From Spirogloea muscicola (lineage: Eukaryota > Streptophyta > Zygnematophyceae > Spirogloeales > Spirogloeaceae), in NCBI GenBank assembly GCA_009602725.1, contig WELB01000134.1, positions 70,287-134,286 of the forward strand: DNA of 64,000 bases. The letters are read 5' to 3'. A model generated the notes under the pieces. That model was not told the DNA's origin and did no database searches. It saw only the letters and a program-made list of their open reading frames with translations. Each line of letters starts with the position of its first letter. Position 1 is the first letter of the stretch. Below are positions 1 to 11,054 of the stretch, in pieces. The translations under genes were made by a program, and so were the position numbers.

Positions 1-84
1 AATCCCTCAGCGGCTGATGAGCACATCGACATCATGCCGAGCCCTCTGCGAAGCCTTAGGATCATGTCATTGAAAATAAAATCC

Positions 85-235
85 TCCGGCCAAGAGACTT
101 CAAGTGTAAAGGCACATGGGTTTTGGGATGCTGAACACTCAAGAAGAAGGATGTAGCTGTGGTATAGCAACGAAGGCATTGTTCACCGCATACTCCGCTG
201 GAGCAACTAATGCTGAACATTTTACTGGGGTCTCC
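85..235 (-). mobile_element. Ty3/gypsy integrase fragment
   Basis: The minus strand matches a short piece of the integrase of the element at 16.4-22.5 kb (compare 17590-17700), including the stretch that reads roughly APAxYAVNNA. It is an isolated, decayed fossil with no LTR beside it. The match was made by eye. Confidence 0.5.
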
Positions 236-240
236 AAAAA

Positions 241-514
241 GCCCGACTCATGCTATCAGTTACCAATTAATTTGTGCGTGAAGTCACGTGGTCATCGACT
301 TCTTTGTTCAACCAGAGCTGCAAATTTATTTCAGACGCCAAGCTCGATAATGGGGCGAACGCCGTGAGTACCAATCCGGAAGGGAATAAGTAATCAGGAC
401 CGAAGGGGCCGAACATCGCTGCTACAAACAAATCTCTTAAAGTCCACGTGGGACAATTAAATAGTGAAAGGTAATTAGCAGCCGCAAGGTAGAAAGATTA
501 GCCCCCAGAAAGCA
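241..514. other. Unassigned spacer
   Basis: I see no recognisable domain, splice structure or repeat here. Short open frames on the plus strand do not resemble any family I know. Confidence 0.4.
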
Positions 515-913
515 GTCCAGTCCAGGCCAAGAGCCTAGCTCACGGGGCCAAAGAACTGAGGCCATAAGGACTCAGGATCGAGGCCATGCAGCCATGAGGT
601 CAAGAGAGCTGGCCAACCAGGTCAGCCCGCAGGGCGCTGGCCTGAGGGAGAGCTGCCCACCCGGCCAGCCCGTAGGGCGCTGCCTGAGGGAGAGTTGCCC
701 CAACCGGCCAGCTCGCAGGGCGTGGGCGCGAGGCGTGCGCGCGGGGCCCGAAGCGTGCGCGCGTGGTACGGAGCCCAACACCTCGAATCGTACTTAGCTA
801 CACGGAGTGCAGCACATTTACCCGCACCGTTTGGGACTCCAAACGGTAAATACGATACGCTCATGTAAGGTTATCGCGTACCGTTAGCACTCTCAAACGG
901 AGGAAACGTTACA
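515..913 (-). mobile_element. Solo/partial LTR, family I, reverse orientation
   Basis: The minus strand matches the start of the LTRs at 7929, 11055 and (reversed) 14271. It begins TGTAACGTTTCCTCC and contains the inverted motif ACCGTTTGGAGTCCCAAACGG. Only about the first 400 bp of the roughly 900-1000 bp LTR is present. No target-site duplication could be shown. It is a fossil. Confidence 0.75.
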
Positions 914-1065
914 ATACGAGATGGCGTCGATTGGTCTATATAGAACATGTTGATGCATGCAAGCTACGTGATACACAGACCGAATAAGAAGTGGTTGCGT
1001 TGGCCACGCTGACAAGGAGGCAGTCCGTCAAGAGGCCAGCGTCGACAATCATTTATCTCAAGCAA
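914..1065. repeat. Dispersed repeat shared with 55416-55567
   Basis: About 150 bp beginning near GAGATGGCGTCGATTGG is repeated at 55416-55567 with clear similarity over its whole length, then both copies diverge abruptly. The second copy lies just downstream of the methyltransferase-bearing element, so this may be part of that element's end or of an independent repeat. The identity is unknown. Confidence 0.6.
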
Positions 1066-1289
1066 TGTCAAAGAAAGAATTAGAGGTCCGATCTAAACCT
1101 GAAACTGATGTTGATTGACCTGCGCTGTTTTACTCGACCAGTCTGACGAGTTTGCCAGATTTTCATCTGATGCAATGTGTCAACAGAGAGGATTTAGCCA
1201 AAAGCAATAATAGATCTGATATGTAAGTTACAAAGGCAAAGCACTTCAAGAGATCACAAAAGCTAATCACTCAAGTCTAGCGAGAGCAG
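1066..1289. other. Unassigned spacer
   Basis: No gene, repeat or domain was recognised in this stretch. Confidence 0.35.
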
Positions 1290-2390
1290 TCACAGTCCGC
1301 TCGGCAAGTAAAGAAGGATCATGTGGACTCGGTCTCGTAACTCGATCAAAGTAACTCGGCTTTAGTAAACAATCGAAAGTGTCTCGGCTTCAGTAACAAC
1401 TGATATGGTCACACGGCTTTTGTAACAGTGATTGTAATGGCTCGATCTAGCAACTCGGCTTTGCGTCCCGGTGCAAAAGATGCAAGGATATGTGCAAAGA
1501 TGCAAGAGCAAAGCCTTTAGCAACAGATGCAGTAAACTTGACCACACTCAGTGCTGCACGTGACACCCCAGGCTCGCAATGACATCAACCTTCAGATCCG
1601 GACAAACAGACGATGGCAGCACTATACGCGAGTCTTCGGAGACTTCTCGCAGTCGTGACATGGTCCAGGCGAAGGTTTCCTGGCTGTCATACGCGGTATG
1701 CTCTACGCTCTCGGGCGTGGGCGCAAACTCAGGCGCTGCCATACGCCGTATGCTCTGGCTCTACGCTTTTGGGGCGCCGCGCAGACGCAGGCGCGGGTGG
1801 GCGCAGGCGTGGGCAAGAGGGCGAGACTTGCCGAGCGGACTGATCGCCCCTCATCGAACTGCCGCTCGCTCCGGCCAGGGCCAGGCGCTGCGACGGCCGC
1901 TAGCTTCGGCTGGGGCCAGGCACTGTAGCGGATGCTAGCTCCGGCTTGGGCCGGGCACTGTAGAGATCCTAGCACTGCCTAAATAGGCCAGTTTCGGCCG
2001 TGGCTACGCTGGTTGGCTAAGCTGGTTTGCCGGCCTTTCGTGGGTCAATCACCAGACTTAGGGTTCAATCAGTCCCCGGGTGGTGAGCTCCAGCCGTCCT
2101 ATTTACGATCGCCCGCCATCGCCCTATTGGCATCGTGCGTGGATTTGGGCCATTGTAAAGGCGTCGTTGTTGTCTCTTCGTCACGTCGAATGTCGTTGCT
2201 TCGTTGCGTCATTGTGGTAAATTTGGTTGAGCGATTGCCTTAACTTCAGTCTGGAAGAGGTCTCCCATCCCCGGCTCGATTTACATCCAAAACTGTCCGA
2301 CTCAGCCGTATAAGACACGTGTCAAGCCAAAACTGTTATTTTAGTCCGATCGACACAAATAGGCCGTCGACGGTATATAGCACCGCAAGG
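1290..2390 (+). repeat. Old copy of the about 1-kb repeat also at 62200-63190
   Basis: The block starts with CCGCTCGGCAAG and decayed CGGCTTTTGTAAC-like tandem units. It continues with paired TACGCxGTATGCTCTACGC segments and ends with a conserved tail containing GACTCAGCCG and CAGATCGACACAAATA. The same order is seen at 62200-63190, and the tail alone recurs at 32900-33150. It holds no recognisable protein. It could be an LTR, a LINE 5' region or a non-autonomous element, and I cannot decide. It is more diverged than the copy near 62 kb. Confidence 0.65.
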
Positions 2391-2392
2391 GC

Positions 2393-2890
2393 TGATTGTT
2401 GAAGGGAAACCTCATAAGGCTCAAGAGAGCCTTAGTAGGAAAGCCTATAGTGGCTTTGGTGGCTAGTGGATCATCTGGCAACTTCATATTAAAGGCCTTT
2501 GTGACAGACAACGGACTACATACAGAGGTAAAGGAAGGGAATCACGTAGTGGTTCTTGCCGGTGGATCCCGCCACGACAGCTCCCCTGCAACGCCGCCTG
2601 TGAAGCTCACAATCGGCCGCCACAAAGAGAACCTCTCGCTGGACGTGACGAGGTTGGCGACCTGATGACGTCGTTTTGGGGAAGCTGTGGCTAGCCAAAC
2701 ACAACTTCAAGATAGGTTGGCCAAAGGACCAAATCACTTCGGTAACTAAGGGTGGCCAGTCGATCAAAATTCCACCAGAAGACTCCACAGCTAAGAGGGA
2801 CAACGTTTGGACGGCCATTCAACTCAGGAAGGCTTGCGTGAAGGGGGACCCACTTCTCTCTGGCACTGGTAAGGACGAGCACTAAGGACG
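2393..2890 (+). mobile_element. Retroelement aspartic-protease region, fragment
   Basis: The plus strand encodes a retropepsin-like segment (GSSGNFI followed by a downstream W-LAKHNF-I-W pattern typical of Ty3/gypsy proteases just before the RT). No LTR, gag or RT belonging to it is next to it. It is a broken fossil with at least two reading-frame interruptions. It follows directly on the repeat ending at about 2390, which may be coincidence. Confidence 0.5.
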
Positions 2891-2959
2891 TCAATCCTTT
2901 TTAAAATAATTTTAGCCGTACAGCGTCGGAGGTTAAGGACAAAAAACCTGGACTTAAGG

Positions 2960-3430
2960 CGTCTTTCAAGACGAATTCAGAAGGACTGCAGCTGAGGCAC
3001 ATTCCGTGGCACAGGATCCCGTACGACCGAAGTCTTCTTAGGGTCGACGCGAGTGCCGTCTTTGCACTCAACACGCCCAAGGTACGTCACTCCGGCTGGG
3101 TAATACACGCATTATGACCGCTTGGCATACAGCTGCTTCCCAACAGGCCTAAACCAGCACGAAGTCGTACTGAAAGGGGCCACAGACCTTCGTCATCACC
3201 GCCAGAAAGGTCGCCGGTGCGCGGTCAAACCAAAGCTCGGCACCCGGAAGTGTCCAATCGGCCTCCGAAAAGCCGATTTCGAGACATCCGCACGGGTGAT
3301 ACCAATCTGATGACACCCACCTTGCAGATCAAGAGAGCTAAGCACAGTAGCTAGCTCCTGCGAGACGATCGAATTGGTCATCTATTTGCGACAAAGGGTA
3401 CGGGTTATTGACAGCGAGCTTGATTAAAGC
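2960..3430 (-). mobile_element. Ty3/gypsy reverse-transcriptase fragment
   Basis: The minus strand aligns by eye with the RT of the element at 16.4-22.5 kb (compare 19080-19620), including the LDLxxGxHQI segment and the palm region. It is a decayed fragment with many interruptions. The LTR piece to its right (3453-3791) could be the 5' LTR of the same element with gag and protease lost, but the link is inference. Confidence 0.7.
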
Positions 3431-3452
3431 TTAGTGGTCAGTCGACATCCAT

Positions 3453-3791
3453 TGTAGAGATCCTTGCCCTACACCAGCAGTTAAAGAGAGTCGTCCTTCT
3501 TATGTTCGGTTGTAGGAAATTTTGGGACCAAGCCATTATTACACCAGTGAAGCACAGCGCATAGGCGCAGCGGAAAACAGGCCCTGTGGCGTCGCCGTCC
3601 GGCGGCCACTCCACCTCCGGCGGCTGTCCCCCAAGGGACGCAGCCACGGACTCTCCGCAGCAAGCCCCGCAGCAGGCTGCAACGGCAGCTGCGGCGGCAG
3701 CAGCAGCAAGGCTGCTCCTAGGCTTTACAGGTCCGATCTACTGTCAGGTCTCAGCCCAAGGCTCGCAGTGCTTCCCTTGTGCCACGCCCAC
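3453..3791 (-). mobile_element. LTR fragment, family III, reverse orientation
   Basis: This matches the left parts of the reverse LTRs at 16401-16949 and 47932-48369: the same TGTA start, the CCCTACAC segment, then a GC-rich block with GCGCAGCGGAAxACAGGCCC. It is cut off on the right by the LTR that starts at 3792. It is a fossil. Confidence 0.7.
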
Positions 3792-6700
3792 TGTAATGTC
3801 CCCCCGTTTTTAAGAGTCAAACGGTCCAGGTGAACGGTTTCACGCGCGCTTCACGCGCGCTTCACAAGCGTCACGCGCCAGTCACGTGCGCCACGCGCCA
3901 GCCTGGACTTGTATCCCATCCGTCAGGCTTGCGCCACGCGCAGCCCGCAGTACGCGCGGCACGCCCCCCCTGTATCCTCATTGTGCGGGCTCTTCCAGGG
4001 GCCGGACCTTGGGGGCTACCCGCGCCACTCGTATTCCCATCGTGCGGGTCCGCTCCCGAGGCTGGACCTTGGGGCCACCCTCGTCACACCCTCCGGGGAA
4101 GGGGTGGCAGGTGGGACGCGATAAGTAGTAGGCCAAGGCCAGACTCTTCAGTCGGACCAGTGACGCACAGAGAGGCATAGCACTGCTTGCCCTGCTGCCG
4201 CAGCCGCCGCCCAGCTCTGCTGCTGCCGTCTGCTGCCCAGCCGGTTGCCGCAGCCCGTCCCTGAGGACATCGTCGGCTCTCCGTAAGTGCCACGGTTGCG
4301 CCCCATCTGGGGCCAGCTACTAAACCCAGACCCTCTGTAGAGTCGCCGCCTTCTGACGGCGCCTCAGGGTAAGACTTCCGCTGTGCTATGCGTTGCACTT
4401 GAGTGCACCGTGTGCGTTGGCGCTCAATTATATAGAAGGGTAGTACCTAAACCCCCTAGGTTCGAAGTCAGTAAGGACGTTCTAACCCCTAAGTGCGTGC
4501 TCAGGGATCAGGACGTCAAATTTGGCATCAGAGGAGTCCTTGCATCTGGCTAGCCTCGTATATATTGTGATGATATAACTAGCCATGCAAGATTCCTTTT
4601 GATGCTCTCTCTGGCTGACTTGTCTCTTGTGGTTGAGACCCCTTGCCAGACTGTATTCGTGGATCTGTATAGACGGGCTGATTGATACGGTTGTCCACTA
4701 GCCCTTCATCCACACGCTCGGGGTCGGACAATGGCGAGTGTTCCCCGCAGTCATCGAAAGTGCCAACTCAGTACTTCGCCTGCGTAACCACCTGTGGTCG
4801 GCCGACTGCCTGTCTTTTGACAAGGAGGTGAAACCGACCGCCGATGGGCGGCGAGTCTGGCCACATGCCATAGGCTGGTCCATACTCCAGTTCTGGTCCC
4901 TCCCTCGGCTGCGCGTGCTGCTTTGCGTTTTGAGGATATGACTTGCGCGCTGCCATGATTGCTTTGCTTGTCTGGGGGCACCAGCTTGCTTAGTATATAT
5001 AGTATGGTAGTATTGTCTCTTAGGTGTCTCTTATGCCTTCCACTGGCTTGGCCCTCAGTGTGATGGTGTAAAGGCATGGAGTCCGAGGACTTAAGTGCGC
5101 AACCTAGCGCCCCTCCGCCGGCAGTACCACCGGCCGATGTCGAGGAGGTGGCCAATTACTTGGCGGAGCTCCAAGCACCCGGACAAGACGGCCTTACAAC
5201 GGCCGAGGTGCGGCGACTCAATCGCCTACAGGAGCAAGTCGAGGCTGCGGTCCAGGGTGGGGATCCGCTAGTAACCCCCGTACTGAAGGCGCTGAGCGAG
5301 GAGGTACGGGTCCTTATCAGCCGTATGTGTGCGGATGAGCAGCGTACTCGTCACCTCCGAGCCAAAGTAAGCCATGGTGCGCGGTTAGGCCGTGCCCAGC
5401 CGTTTCAGCAGTCTCAAAGTTCGACGGGATGGGGAGCCTCGCAGCATGGATCCGGTAAATGAACGCATGGTTTAATCTGTGCGAGGCGCCGGTGACATCC
5501 CGCGTAGGAATCGCCGCCATCTATCCTACCGGAGATCCAGCCGCCATATGGGAAAGTACGAAATCGTCCTCAACACCTAGGGTATACAACACCTGGGACT
5601 TTCTCACCCGATCATTGATTACTTTGTATGGTGAAGTACATGCGGAGCTGAACGCTCGTAATCAGCTCGACGCCATCCAAATGGTCGACGAGGACTGGAG
5701 TACGTGCGGCGTTTTCGTCTCATCTTGATAAAGTGTGGTGACATGAATCCCATGACCAGGTCCAGGGAAGCTGGCCTCCCGCGACATGTGGCGGTGTTGT
5801 CCCAGCTTGATAAGCTGACGCATGAAGCAGTGACTTCCCTCGACAAGTTCATCGAGCAAGCGCGACAATCTTTTCCGATGTACCCGACCAAGAAGCGACT
5901 GCTCGAACGTGAGGATCGTGACGCGCTGGGCCTTCGACTGTGAAACGTCTTAAGCCTAGGAACGGCTACGGTAGTAGACCTCGGCCGCCGCCTCGGTTGC
6001 AGGTAGTGCTCAAGGGGAAGCCAAAGTTCGTCCCTGAGGAAGATCGTGCATACAACCGTTGTGGCTCGAATGGGCACCATAAACAAGACACAGTCGCCGA
6101 AGCCGCCGACGTCGTCTACGCCATCCTCCAAGGGCCCGAACGGCCAGGACAAGGAAAAAGGGGAAGGTGAGGAACCCTTCATTCTCTCCTTATGTGTGAG
6201 CTAGCAGCGTGGTGTGCATATGCTGTTTGAATTGATACGCGAGTATGTCCAAAGTCTGTTGTGCCAGTAGTACGCTCTGTGCATGTGCTTACGCAAGTAC
6301 TGGTGAACGAAGGCCCCCTTGTCGTATGGCTTCCTTCTAATCAGCTGCAGGAAGCGGCAGGCACGTACTTGAGCTGGATCACTGTACACGGGACCTAAGA
6401 ACCGTCTTCTCTCTTGTGTCGTGCAGTCGTGGAGTGAAACCTCCACAAGGGGCTGGCTTTATTGTGTCGCCCGAAGTCGGGCCAACTCCACGTGAAGTAC
6501 AAGGGGGAGGATGTTTCTCCAAGACCTCCTAACTGCTCGTTTTTGTAGCTAGTACCTGTATTCTTACGGTAGTAAGTGCCTCAGCACTCAGCGCTGACGC
6601 GCCAACTATGTCGTTCTCAAGACGGGTGGCTAATCAGCCAGCCCAGATCCATCTGGTTACGGGAGCCACAGTCTCCTGTGTTAGTGAAAATTTTGTGAGC

Positions 6701-7928
6701 GGCAAAGGTTTAATTGTAAAACCGACTGGTATTCCGCAAGCTACATTGGCAAATGGACAAAGTGCCAATATCGTGGGCCTGTGTCAAGTCCCCTCTACGC
6801 ATTCAAAAGCATAAGACGATTGTGTTTTGCCATGTCATTGAGTTGGCACTGGGCTTTGATGACTATTGGGCGATGACTGGTTGTGTGCTACCGCGGCCCT
6901 CCTCGATTTTGACGCGCGGACTTGCTCGTGCTGACGGGGTGCTCGTCGCTTCGTTCTGCACAAAGACGTTCCCTTTGTTTCATCTGCTGTGACAAACTCC
7001 TCTATTCAGCTGTCGGCGGTGCATTTCAAGAGGATTCACGCAGAAACCACCTCGGCTGTGTATCTGCTAATGGTGATGAAAGATGAGCCCCCCCCTGACT
7101 CAGTAGTAGTGAGTAATGTGGCCTCACATGGTGCGGCTCTTGACAGTTTGTAGTCAGAGTTCTCGAATGTGTTACTCGATGCTCTTCCGGACGGTTTGCC
7201 TCCTGACCGAGCCGTTGCTCATACAATTCAAGTGGAGCTCGGCGCTTCGCCGCCGTACCGTCTGATGTATCGACTGAGTCCTCTCGAATTTTGAGAGATG
7301 CAGTCCCAAGTGGAGGAATTGCTACGGAAAGGGCACATAGAGCTTCCCAGTCGCCATACGGTGCACCAATCCTCTTGTGGAGAAAGATGATGGTAGTCTT
7401 CGTATGTGCATCGATTATCAAGCCCTGAACAAGCTCACTGTCAAGAATTGGTATCCTTTGCCTCGAATAAATGACCTGTTTGATCGCCCTGGCGGGAGCT
7501 GATGTGTTCAGCTGCCTCGACTTGCAAAGCGATTATCATCAAATTTGTATCACTCCTGAGCACGTCCCGAAGTCGGCGTTCCGTATACCGCTCGGTCACT
7601 TCCAGTTTAAGGAGCTTAGCTTTGGTCTAACCAATGCACCTGCCATATTTCAGGGTGTGATGACGAAAGTCTTTGGGCCCTTACTGTATGACTTTGCGCT
7701 GGTCCGCTTGGATGATACACTGGTGTTTTGTAAAACGCCTGAGGAGCACGTACGACACCTGCGGCAGGTGCTGCAATCACTGCGTGCAAAGCAGTTGTAT
7801 GCCAAGAGATACCAATTTGTTCTCAACCAGCCTGAGCTGACATACTTAGGGCATGTTGTGGGCAAAGACGGGGTACGCGTCGACCTCAAAAAGACTGCAG
7901 TAGTAAAGGACTGGCCAATGCCACGAAA
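3792..7928 (+). mobile_element. Ty3/gypsy element (family II), broken, lacking its 3' part
   Basis: Parts in order: 5' LTR about 3792-4520 (TGTAATG start), tRNA-iMet-type primer-binding site about 4523-4534, leader about 4535-5075, gag about 5076-6180 with a remnant CCHC knuckle, protease about 6600-6990, and the first part of the RT about 7000-7928 (LDLQSDYHQI, FGLTNAPA). RNase H, integrase and 3' LTR are missing because the LTR at 7929 interrupts it. The coding part is broken in roughly ten places, so the copy is old. Gag and leader resemble the elements at 12.0-14.3 kb, so families I and II are close relatives. Confidence 0.8.
4523..4534 (+). other. Primer-binding site of the 3792 element
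   Basis: TGGCATCAGAGG closely resembles the common plant Ty3/gypsy site TGGTATCAGAGC, complementary to the 3' end of initiator tRNA-Met. It lies directly after the LTR, where a primer site belongs. Confidence 0.7.
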
Positions 7929-9068
7929 TGTAACGTTTCCGCCGTTTGAAGGTGCTAACGGCGCGCGATAACCTTACATAAGCGTAGCGTATCTACCGTT
8001 TGGAGTCCCAAACGGTGCGGGTAGCTTGGCTGCACTCCGTGTCGCTAAGTACGGTTCGAGGGTCCCGGGCTCCGTACCCTGTCGACACGCCTCGGGCTCA
8101 CGCCTTGCAGGCCGGCCGGGTGGGTCAGCTCTCCCTCAGGCCGGCGCCTCGCGGGCCGACCGGTGAGAAAGTGCTCGCCCATTGAGAATAGGGGCTGGAA
8201 CAACCAGCCCGAAAAAGAATGAACAGAGTACGAGAAGGGGGCCAGGGGAAGCGCTAAGTAACAGAAACAAAGCTGCTACGAGACACTCAGTAACCCCTGC
8301 TAAGCAGCCGCAGATCAGAGATCGGTGACCAGCTCTCTCGGCCTCATAGCTGCATGGCCTCGGTCCTGTGTCCGCATGGCCTCAGTCCCTTGGCCCCGTG
8401 AGCCAGGCTATTGGCCTGGCGCGCCACCTCCTTGGCGCTAGTCACTGTTCAGCGCGCCAGTCCTTTGGACTCGCGCGCCGGCCTCTTGCCGCTAGTCCTT
8501 TGGACTCATGCTGTGCAGCGCGCCAGTCCCTTGGACTCGCGCGCCGGCCTCTTGGCGCTAGTCCCTTGGACTCATGCTACAGGCCTCTGGCCCTGTGTGC
8601 CAGCCTGTTGTATTTGTCGTGTCCCCTTGTCAGGCCCGCCCCTCCGAGGGAGGGCCCTGGGGGCGACCCTCGTCACACCCTCAGGGGAGGGGTGGCAGGA
8701 GAACCGCTATAAGTAGTGGGCCTTGGTCAGACTCCTCAGTCGACCAACGCCGGAGAGAGACAGCCCTGCTGCTGCCTAGCCAGCCCCGGTGCTGCCTGCT
8801 GCCGCCGCCGCCGCCACAGCTCTGCTGCTGCCTTTTGCTGCCAGCCCGTCGCCGCAGCTCATCGCTGCGGGTCCTGCCGGCTCTCCGTAAGTCTATTGGT
8901 AGAGTCACCGCCCTAGGGCGGTGCCTCAGGGTAAGACTTCCGCTGCGCTCTGTGCGCGTATGTGCGTTGGCAATCTCCTGTATGAGCGTTGTCTCCAAAA
9001 CACCCTATGCTCGAATCCAAACCAGGACATTCTGACTCTAACTGTGTGATTAGAGCAGAGGTGTCACA
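7929..9068 (+). mobile_element. LTR, family I, with a LINE tail inside
   Basis: The LTR starts TGTAACG and ends TGTCACA. It contains the inverted motif around the AACGGT box and a GC-rich middle. It is 1140 bp, against 998 bp at 11055 and 895 bp at 14271. Most of the excess is the LINE piece at 8167-8322. It cuts the RT of the upstream element, and gag of another element follows, so no matching target-site duplication is expected or seen. It is a fossil. Confidence 0.8.
8167..8322 (-). mobile_element. 5'-truncated LINE insertion (3' tail only)
   Basis: The minus strand is the last 156 bp of the R2-like LINE seen at 61.5-61.7 kb (TCTGATCTGCGGCTGC through to GGGCGAGCACTTTC). It is flanked by the six-base duplication CGGTGA at 8161-8166 and 8323-8328. 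The host LTR is otherwise continuous across it. This is a textbook 5'-truncated LINE insertion with no poly-A tail, and it fixes the 3' end of this LINE family. Confidence 0.85.
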
Positions 9069-9692
9069 CGCCGAGTACAGTCGCTGGGACTTCATTTCCA
9101 GCTCGCTCACGTCCGCTGATGGCGACCCACACGCGGAGCTGCGCGCCCGTGATTAGCTGGACGCCCTCCACATGCAAGGCGAAGGCAGCGAAGGCTTTGA
9201 GCACTATGTGCGGCGCTCCCGTCTGCTGCTGTCCAAGCCACGCAGCGAATCCATGAAGCCGATGACTAACACAGCGTTTGAAAGCTGGACTGCCTTCTCG
9301 CATGCGCAATTGGGTCGCGGTGGAATCTGCGACGTCGCAAGCTGTCACGGACTTCACCAAGATGATGGAGGACGCTCGCAAGGTGCTCAGCACACCGGAC
9401 ATTGCCGGTTCGGGCAAGCGTCCCCTGCTGGAGGCAGGCGGCTCTGATGCAGACCTAGGCAAGAAGCGGTTCAACCCAAGGCAGGGCTCGAACACTCGTC
9501 CTCAAGGCGGCTTTCCCAAGCCGCGAGTGGAAGGTGCTGGCTGCTTCAAGTGCGGTAACAAGGAACACCAGCTCAGGGACTGCCCAGCGGCGGGTCCCGC
9601 TTCTTCGAGAGGCCAAGCTCACAGCGCCCTGTCGGCCGGGACAAGGGCATTTTTAAGGGCAAGCGTGAGTGCCTGACCCTTGCTTCTGAGAG
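9069..9692 (+). mobile_element. Ty3/gypsy gag fragment (family III type)
   Basis: The plus strand matches the C-terminal half of gag in the 16.4-22.5 kb element, including the CCHC knuckle CFKCGNKEHQLRDC at about 9540-9585. The fragment continues at 10511 on the far side of an inserted LTR. It is broken, with several interruptions. Confidence 0.8.
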
Positions 9693-10510
9693 TGTGACGT
9701 CCCCACCCGTTACGTGATGTTTCATTGCGTAGTAACGGCGTGCGGCCCCAGTCTCGTTGGCGTGCGAAACGTGGGCGACGCGCGACAGTGAGTGCGGCGT
9801 GCCGTGGCTCGCCTGAGCTGCCGCTGCATGGCCGCCGGGCCGCCGGGCGACATGCCGCCTGACCGCCCGCATAGCCGCCAGGCCGCCGGGCGGCATGGCC
9901 GCTGGGCCCGTAGTGACATGCCTGTGACGCGTGTGGCGCTGTGACGCGCCTGGCAGCGCCGCCCCGCGCAGGGCGGCGCCACGCAGGAGGGCACCACGCC
10001 GCGCAGGGCGGCGCCGCCGCCCTCACGATCGTATTCCCCTCGTCGGGCCCGCCTTCTCGAAGGTGGGCCTTGAGGCGAGCCTCCCAGAGACCCCTGGGGA
10101 GGGTGGCACATGAAGCACTATAAGTAGGGCTGAGACCAGCCTCAGGCCACGGGTCGAAGTCAGCGAAGCCCGCACTAGAGAGAGGCGCGCAGCCCTGCTG
10201 CGGCCTGCTGCCGCAGCTCGTCCACGCAGGCTGCTGCTGCCTGCTATTGCAGCCCAACGCTGCAACCCGTCCCTGCGATACTTTATCGGCTCCTCTGAAG
10301 GTAGACTGTGGCTGCTCCTTTTGGGGACAGTTGCTGGACCTTACCGAGAGGTGAGTCGCCGCCTGTCGGTGGCGCTTCAGGGCAAGGTATTACACTGCGT
10401 ATGAATGTGGTGCTTCTTTGTGCTGGGGGTTCCGTCTCAAAATCCCAGCGACCGACTACAATCAGGACGTTCTAACCCTTGACTGTGTCTGCAGGCCTCG
10501 GAACATTTCA
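9693..10510 (+). mobile_element. Solo LTR, family IV, with 5-bp target duplication
   Basis: The sequence between TGTGACGTCC and GGAACATTTCA (TG...CA ends, 818 bp) sits inside a gag coding stretch. GAGAG is duplicated at 9688-9692 and 10511-10515. Removing it in thought makes the gag homology contiguous, so this is a clean insertion later reduced to a solo LTR. It carries the GC-rich CACTATAAGTAGGGC block that may be its promoter. It is younger than the gag around it. Confidence 0.9.
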
Positions 10511-11054
10511 GAGAGCCATCTCATGCAGCCAAAGCACTTGAGCTGTTGATGTTGCTGGCATTGCTTGCCCGTCGACCAACGTACCGGTTGTGCGCTCCAT
10601 TTCTGCTCTGTTGCAAGGTCTGGAGGCCGAAGGGCCTCTATTTGTATGGCTTGCCCACAATGAATTGCAAGTGGCTGCAGATGTCTGTCTGAGCTGGCCT
10701 GAGGGCCGTCGGACTGAATTAATGTTGCTCGTCATTGTGCTACAGAAGCGCGGCGTAATGGATCAAGCTCCGCTGGGGATGTCGCTGTTGTGCTCACACG
10801 AGGCGGGACACAGGCTCCTTCGGCGTAGTGTTGATGCTCAGCTTAGGCCTTTCCCAGAGGGAGGTCAGGGTATATGTCGCTCGAACCCCAATCCATTGTA
10901 GCATTGTCCGTGGGGACACACGATGCTTTCAAAAGGGCCTGGTTGCTTGGGCAGCAGCCAGGATCCATATAGACTCAGGGGTCTCAGTGTCCTTCGTCAA
11001 TAGGGATTTGGTGTGCTCCACTGGCGTGCATTTGCAAGCAGATGGTTTGCCTAG
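10511..11054 (+). mobile_element. Ty3/gypsy gag-protease fragment (continuation)
   Basis: This continues the fragment at 9069-9692. The plus strand matches the region after the CCHC knuckle and the protease start of the 16.4-22.5 kb element, and is then cut by the LTR starting at 11055. It is a broken fossil. Confidence 0.75.

Noticed and set aside
3522-3833. Alanine-rich small proteins in GC-rich DNA
   Set aside because: The region is an LTR fragment; the same GCAGCAGC-rich block occurs in the LTRs at 16.5 and 48.1 kb.
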